64,000 nt of DNA from Lonicera japonica (Eukaryota > Streptophyta > Magnoliopsida > Dipsacales > Caprifoliaceae), in contig CM038466.1 of NCBI GenBank assembly GCA_021464415.1, positions 50,219,356-50,283,355 on the forward strand, in the 5' to 3' direction. The position numbers were made by a program, and so were the translations under genes. Under the pieces are notes generated by a model. That model worked only from the letters and a program-made list of their open reading frames with translations. It was not told the DNA's origin and did no database searches. Below are positions 59,501 through 64,000 of this stretch, piece after piece. Positions within the stretch are counted from its first letter, which is position 1; each line of letters opens with the position of its first letter.

Positions 59501-61334
59501 GAACATAGGAGCCTCTTTAATTTATGACTCTATGTCGGCCACAAATTTGGGTTGCTTAGCAAGACAATAGGTGAGCTCGTTTCCATTACGGTGAATAAAG
59601 GACCAATTACAACATCCAAAACAAATTGATTCCCCACGATATTTTACAAATTGATTTTATTTATTTAGGGTATGCTCTTTTGGTGTGATTTTGAGACATG
59701 ATTTGGTAAATTAGATAATTGAGGATTGTTCTTTTGGGATAAATGACGATATTTTAAAATCTTGTGAAAATTTTAAATCTCGTAAATTAGCGTATTTCAT
59801 AATAAGCACAAAAGGTTGGGATTTTGAGAATCTCGCCTACTCAAAACTTAAAATAACGTTTTGTTTAGTATTTTCATCTTTTACAAGATCTTCATATGTA
59901 TCAATTATTTGTTTGATTTATTTAAAATTAAATCTTTAATTACAAGACTACAATATAACTATTTGATTGCGCTTTACATTATTGTTTGACTATATAGTAA
60001 GGATTTTGACATGGTTGTCTAACGTAATTATAAATTCATAACCATAATTACTTTAAGTTACACTATTGCTTGTTTAAAAAAAAAGATTATCATTGGGCAA
60101 GTTCTCCCATGAATTGAACGCAATCATGCAAAAGTATAATGGATTTTAAAATTTTGAATGTAAAATCCTATGACTAAAAAGAACAAATAATGCAATTTTA
60201 AAATCATGGTATTTTACAATCTTATGATTTATCAAATCCCGTGATTTTAAAATTCGGGAAAAATAACACAACCTTATGGAATTTATTGTAGTTGTAGTAT
60301 TGCTATATTTGTATTTTGTCAAAACATATTATAGATATAATATTTTATTAAACTAAAGGGATATTTCCTTAGTCATTTAGTTCATTTCCTTTCATTTCGT
60401 ATATATATTATTACTCAAGGGTTTAGTTTATTTTCTGCCTATTGCGACCATGTAATGCTTCATACATACACAATCATCAATACAATATCATATTCTCTTC
60501 TTTGATCGAATTAATTGTGCTCCTTCTTTTTAAGAGGGAGCACAATGAATACGAACAGGCATGAGACTATGGAAAATTTCAAGCTTACCACACTATTTAG
60601 TTACATTCACTTAAGACCTATTTGGTTCTTTCTAAATTTATGAGCTGAATATTTGTCCATTCCAATTACATTATAATGTGTTTTATTTGAAGGAATCTAA
60701 TATCACAACTATAGAATATGTAATTAATTTCAAGATTTCCTATGAATTGTCTTATGTCATTTCTTAAGAATTGGCCAAATAATTCATGAATCAAATACTT
60801 TTTAAATAGTCCAATTCACAAATCAATGGGCAACTAAACATGGCTTAAAATATAAGTTAAGTGTGGGAGGTACCTGTGAACATGTTATCAGAATACTTTT
60901 TAAATAGTCCAATTCATAAATCAATGGGCAACTAAACATGGCTTAAAATATAAGTTAAGTGTGGGAGGTACCTGTGAACATGTTATCAGAAAGAGAGAGA
61001 GTTTTGAGTAATGTAAGGTTTCCGACTTTCTTAGATATGCTCCCTGTGAATTTATTTTCAAACAATGATATGATTCGAAGTCCTTTGCAATCCCATAAGC
61101 ATGATGGAATCTGACCCTTAAGCTGATTTTTATTAAGATAAAGCTCTTCAAGAACAGGAAGGTCAAAATGAATGTCCATTGGGAGGGTTCCAGTCAGATT
61201 ATTTTCCACCAAATTGATCTCCATCAAAGAGGACATGTTAAAGATAACATTAGGAATATGTCCTGTTAGAGAGCTACTTTGTATATTCAATTTCTCCAAA
61301 AGTTTGAGATTACCAATCTCCACTGGAATTTCAC
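53527..61334 (-). CDS. LRR receptor-like kinase, non-RD class (5' exon not found)
   Basis: Three exons on the minus strand: 61334-60972 (363 nt), 56702-54720 (1983 nt) and 53903-53527 (377 nt, ending TAG/TGA/TAA-type stop at 53527-53529). Both introns are phase 1 with GT..AG ends, and the joins restore FTG-TLPSEIG and YMAPE-YIRQG. The ectodomain has about 21 LRRs (LxLxxNxLxGxIP). A membrane segment, YILPTIVATIILVAFIIMF, is followed by a kinase with GAGGVGSVYKG, VAVKVF, HCDLKPSNVLLD, DFG and APE. Cys in place of Arg before the catalytic Asp makes it non-RD, as in XA21, EFR and FLS2 pattern-recognition receptors, and the kinase intron is where that subfamily has one. No signal peptide or first LRRs are visible upstream to 64000. 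Reading frames are intact; the gene may start beyond the window or be truncated. Confidence 0.88.
53904..54719 (-). other. kinase-domain intron of the LRR kinase
   Basis: 816-bp intron with donor GTAATC (54719) and acceptor TGCATAG (53904). It splits the Glu codon of the APE motif, phase 1. AT-rich, without recognisable elements. Confidence 0.85.
56703..60971 (-). other. 4.3-kb LRR-domain intron of the LRR kinase
   Basis: Donor GTACCT at 60971 and acceptor GTGGCAG ending at 56703, phase 1. It contains the MULE-type MITE at 58977-59323, a 98-bp duplication at its 5' edge, and a possible further foldback element at about 58350-58735 with T/G-rich complementary ends. No exon-like open frame of the LRR type was seen inside. 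Confidence 0.8.
58977..59323. mobile_element. Mutator-like MITE with 9-bp target duplication
   Basis: Inverted ends TGGTAGGTAGCAAAAATGA and, reversed, AGGTAATTAGCAAAAATGA, extended by a further imperfect stretch containing TTGACCC and CTCGTCCCTAAA. It is flanked on both sides by ACTTGTTAT (58968-58976 and 59324-59332). The 9-bp exact duplication and long termini fit the MULE superfamily. 347 bp, non-coding, inside the large intron. Confidence 0.8.
60795..60990. repeat. 98-bp tandem duplication over a splice donor
   Basis: Copies 60795-60892 and 60893-60990, nearly identical. Each contains the last codons of the first visible LRR exon and its GTACCT donor. The gene therefore has a second, intronic copy of its exon end and donor at about 60875. 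The adjacent sequence (AGACCTATTTGGTTC .. GGGCAACTAAACATGG) looks like a hAT-type MITE whose end is included in the copy. Confidence 0.88.
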
Positions 61335-62623
61335 CTGCCCAAAAGTTGTTAAAACTTATAAGCATGACATGATAATTTAAGGGTCAGTTATATACAAAAA
61401 ATGTAAAGAATATAGTTCTAAATAGATCCAACTATATAAATTTATAGAAAGTGTGAGAAGATTCCTTTTGTATCTTGTTTTGATCATCATTAGGAAGAAA
61501 AGTGGAAAAAGATAATTATGAAAGAATTGGTTGTATATTTTGTATATCTTATATATTTTAAAATACAAAATTATTATATAAGGTTTCCGCATAATTCTAC
61601 ATTATTCTAATTTTGTGGAATTCATTTGATAAGGTTCACATATTTTAGAATTTCTTGAGCGCCAAGAATTTTATGTGGCTAGAAATAATTTATTTTACTT
61701 CCAAGGTGATTAATTAATTAACACCTTGAGCTTTTTGTAAATTGTATGTGAATTAGTTAATTGGTTAGATTTCATTAATTATTCTAAGTGACTTCTAGAA
61801 TTGGTGAATTTAATACCCATTCATCCACAACATTCTAGCCGATATATATGATATATAAATATATGTGTGTTAGTTAATGAGTTATATATAGAACAACACA
61901 AAGCTATCAAATATATTACCCTTTTCTACACTTATATTGCTGCCGAATTCTATAAATAAATCGTGGCCAAATTTTGTAGTTTTATTTGTCAACCTTTTTT
62001 GCCAGAGAAACGAATACAGTTGTCCAAAAGGAGTTCTATATTTGGGAGTGCACCCTTATAGACCCATAGTTGTTTTATCCTGAAGGAAAGATGCCATTAA
62101 AACCTGTCTATACCGGGATATTGTCCCAAAGGGTCGGAATCTTCTCTTAAGGATAGTGCCTAGCACATGTCGACTATTTCAAATATTTAATTTCGCCCGC
62201 ATCCATTTTAGTCAAATTTCTCCAACAGTATATTCTTAATAATATATTCATTCTCACTAAAGAGTGAGGTTTCTACATCAATGTACCAAACCTGAAAACA
62301 CTCAAAAGATTTTATCAGTCACCGTTAATTGCGGTAAAATAATGCTTTTGTAAATATGCAAATGTCAAATAGCTAGCAACTCTTAATATAGAAGTGTGTA
62401 TGTGTTTTTGAGCAACCCCATCAAAAGATGCATTATGATCTAAAACTCCGGATCAACTAAATTATATACACACAATACCATCTTTCAATCTTCTTGTTAA
62501 AATCAAAGAATTCTGTATGCTTTAAGTTTTGGGTCTAGGAGCAAGATGGTGCGTTAAAACTTTTGGAAAACTTGTAAGAGAAACTGTGTTTTTGATTAAC
62601 AGATGAATATTTGTAATACATAT
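61335..62623. other. AT-rich DNA upstream of the visible LRR exons
   Basis: The acceptor GGGCAG ends at 61335, so this is intron sequence of the receptor gene or what remains of it. I searched for an LRR or signal-peptide exon on the minus strand and found none. No other gene seen. Confidence 0.5.
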
Positions 62624-63924
62624 TGAAAGAGATATGCCCTAGGACTATTCATAAGTCATGATTTGTATTTGGATATCTATTGCTTATTATTATCAATAAA
62701 GTTTATTTAATTTGACTTTAGATTGTTTTATGAATAATATGTATTAATACTAGTTCATCAAGTACGTGACTTGATTGTGGGATGCTAGTAAATAAAAAAT
62801 AATATTATTTATTTGTCCCTAATCGTATGTCAATAATATAGGACCATATTGATGTAATGATTAGAGTATGAGTCGGCTGATGACTATGTTCCACAAGTCA
62901 TGGATATGGAGATATCAAGCTGAACACACTGATACTTGTTAGGGAACAATGGATTGAACAAACCCACTTTGGGGCACTGCGAGGAGTGTTTTATAATGTC
63001 ATCAGTGATGTTCCCCATTAATGATATCGTATTATCCTCAGACTTGAGATCGTCATGGTTACCAACATGGAGATTGGTGTGATGGGCATCATCAAACGTT
63101 GCTCTTGACCGAGTAATTATAAAGATGATGGTCAAACATACTATAAACTATGTAGAGGTATGTGATTGATCAAGATGGAATTTTTCACTCTCAACGAGAG
63201 AAAGATATATTTGGGCCCCTTGATGAGTATTATTAATGTTTGCATGGCCATGCACAAATGAGGTGTCATTTGTACAAGATTAATTATACTTAGAGATCAA
63301 GAAATAAAGATTGAAATATACAAGAATGACACTTGCCTAAGTCTTGTATTCAATCTAGATATCGGTAGACAAAAGGAATTAATATGTGGCATATCATTTA
63401 AGGTTGTGTCGTTTTGACCTTTATACCCTTTAGATATTAGTATTGTCTTATTAGAGACTACTTACTATTTGTATAATTAAAATGGGCTTTTAATTGCACT
63501 GCCAAAGGAGTATAAAGCTACAAGGTCGCACACCAAAATGAGAAGGATCAAAAACGAATTGGGCTTGGCCCTAGTTGGACTCGGGCCTAATTCGTTTTAT
63601 TACTTAGGGTTTCTCATTAGGGTTTCCCTTTAAAAGGGACAACCGTTAGCCTCATTTGTCTCACGTAAAAAGGGAGAGGCGAAATAGAGAGAACCCTAAA
63701 AATCGTTTGCTAGTACACCAAAAGGATATGTTCTCGTTCATGTGTGTATACCGTAAAGGCGTCGTACTTTCTACGCTAAAACGACAACAACAGAAGGATT
63801 TGATCCGCCGTGTTCAAAGGTATGTTTTCTATCGATTATTATTGAACAGTATAGATCTTAGAGTTTAATGATTAGTGCATTTTATTGTGTATGTGATGCA
63901 TGTTCACTGCCCTAATTCCCTACA
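62624..63924 (+). repeat. copia-type 5' LTR
   Basis: From TGAAAGAGATATGCCCTAGG to AATTCCCTACA, followed by an initiator tRNA-Met primer site. The ATATGCCCTAG start is typical of Tork/Angela-like copia LTRs in plants. The internal region continues beyond the window. The exact left border is inferred from the TG and similarity of style. Confidence 0.7.
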
Positions 63925-63925
63925 G

Positions 63926-63937
63926 TGGTATCAGAGC
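63926..63937 (+). promoter_or_regulatory. primer binding site, initiator tRNA-Met (copia)
   Basis: TGGTATCAGAGC, the exact canonical plant site, one base after the LTR end. It fixes the orientation as plus. Confidence 0.85.
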
Positions 63938-64000
63938 AAGGTTAATGTACTTTAATTTTCTAATAAATTAAATCGTTGTTTTAAAGCATGAAGATTCGTT

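Overview
The window is nuclear DNA of an angiosperm, most likely a eudicot. It is dominated by nested LTR retrotransposons, with one host-type gene, a leucine-rich-repeat receptor kinase, near the right edge. No bacterial-style genes, rRNA, tRNA or CRISPR arrays were seen. Where I name a lineage (Tat/Ogre, Tekay-like, copia) it rests on primer binding sites, domain order and motifs read by eye, not on a database search.

Left block (1-20025). A minus-strand Tat/Ogre element ('family B', copy 1) enters from the left edge with its leader (1-635), tRNA-Arg-type primer site and 5' LTR (655-921, continuing at 19003-20025). That LTR was split by a complete 18-kb minus-strand Tat element ('family A', 922-19002) flanked by ATAAC/ATAAT. 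Element A carries gag, protease, RT, two RNase H domains and integrase on the minus strand, all broken by a few stops and frameshifts. Its long 3' region carries two plus-strand (antisense) genes: a one-exon gene (8383-9639) and a five-exon gene (4240-7920) whose introns are all phase 0. The palindrome TTGTCGCGCGACAA sits just upstream of the TATA box in the LTR promoter and in both antisense promoters.

Middle block (20026-34000). This holds Tekay-like LTR debris on both strands, a truncated Tekay-like gypsy element (23773 to about 29668) lacking integrase, a 1.1-kb minisatellite (30906-32010), and the leader of a third Tat family ('F').

Third block (33973-45455). The F LTR is split by a family B element (copy 2, 34042-43519, exact target duplication GAGTC). 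That copy has an almost intact gag but no protease, RT or integrase. A 497-bp tandem duplication spans its right end.

Fourth block (45456-52020). This contains unassigned DNA, a rearranged Tekay-like LTR (H) with a Tat LTR (C) embedded in it, and another Tekay-like 5' LTR (E).

Right block (52021-64000). A minus-strand LRR receptor kinase of the non-RD (XA21/EFR-like) class has three recognisable exons (61334-60972, 56702-54720, 53903-53527) and a 4.3-kb intron with MITEs. The 5' exon was not found in the window. A copia-type 5' LTR with its primer site (62624-63937) lies upstream.

The strongest unexplained signals are cis-elements. Each LTR family seems to have its own palindrome near the promoter. 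The Tat families share a triple-repeat leader module, two LTR stem-loops with compensatory changes, a hairpin before the polypurine tract, and a gag stop codon at the same aligned position.
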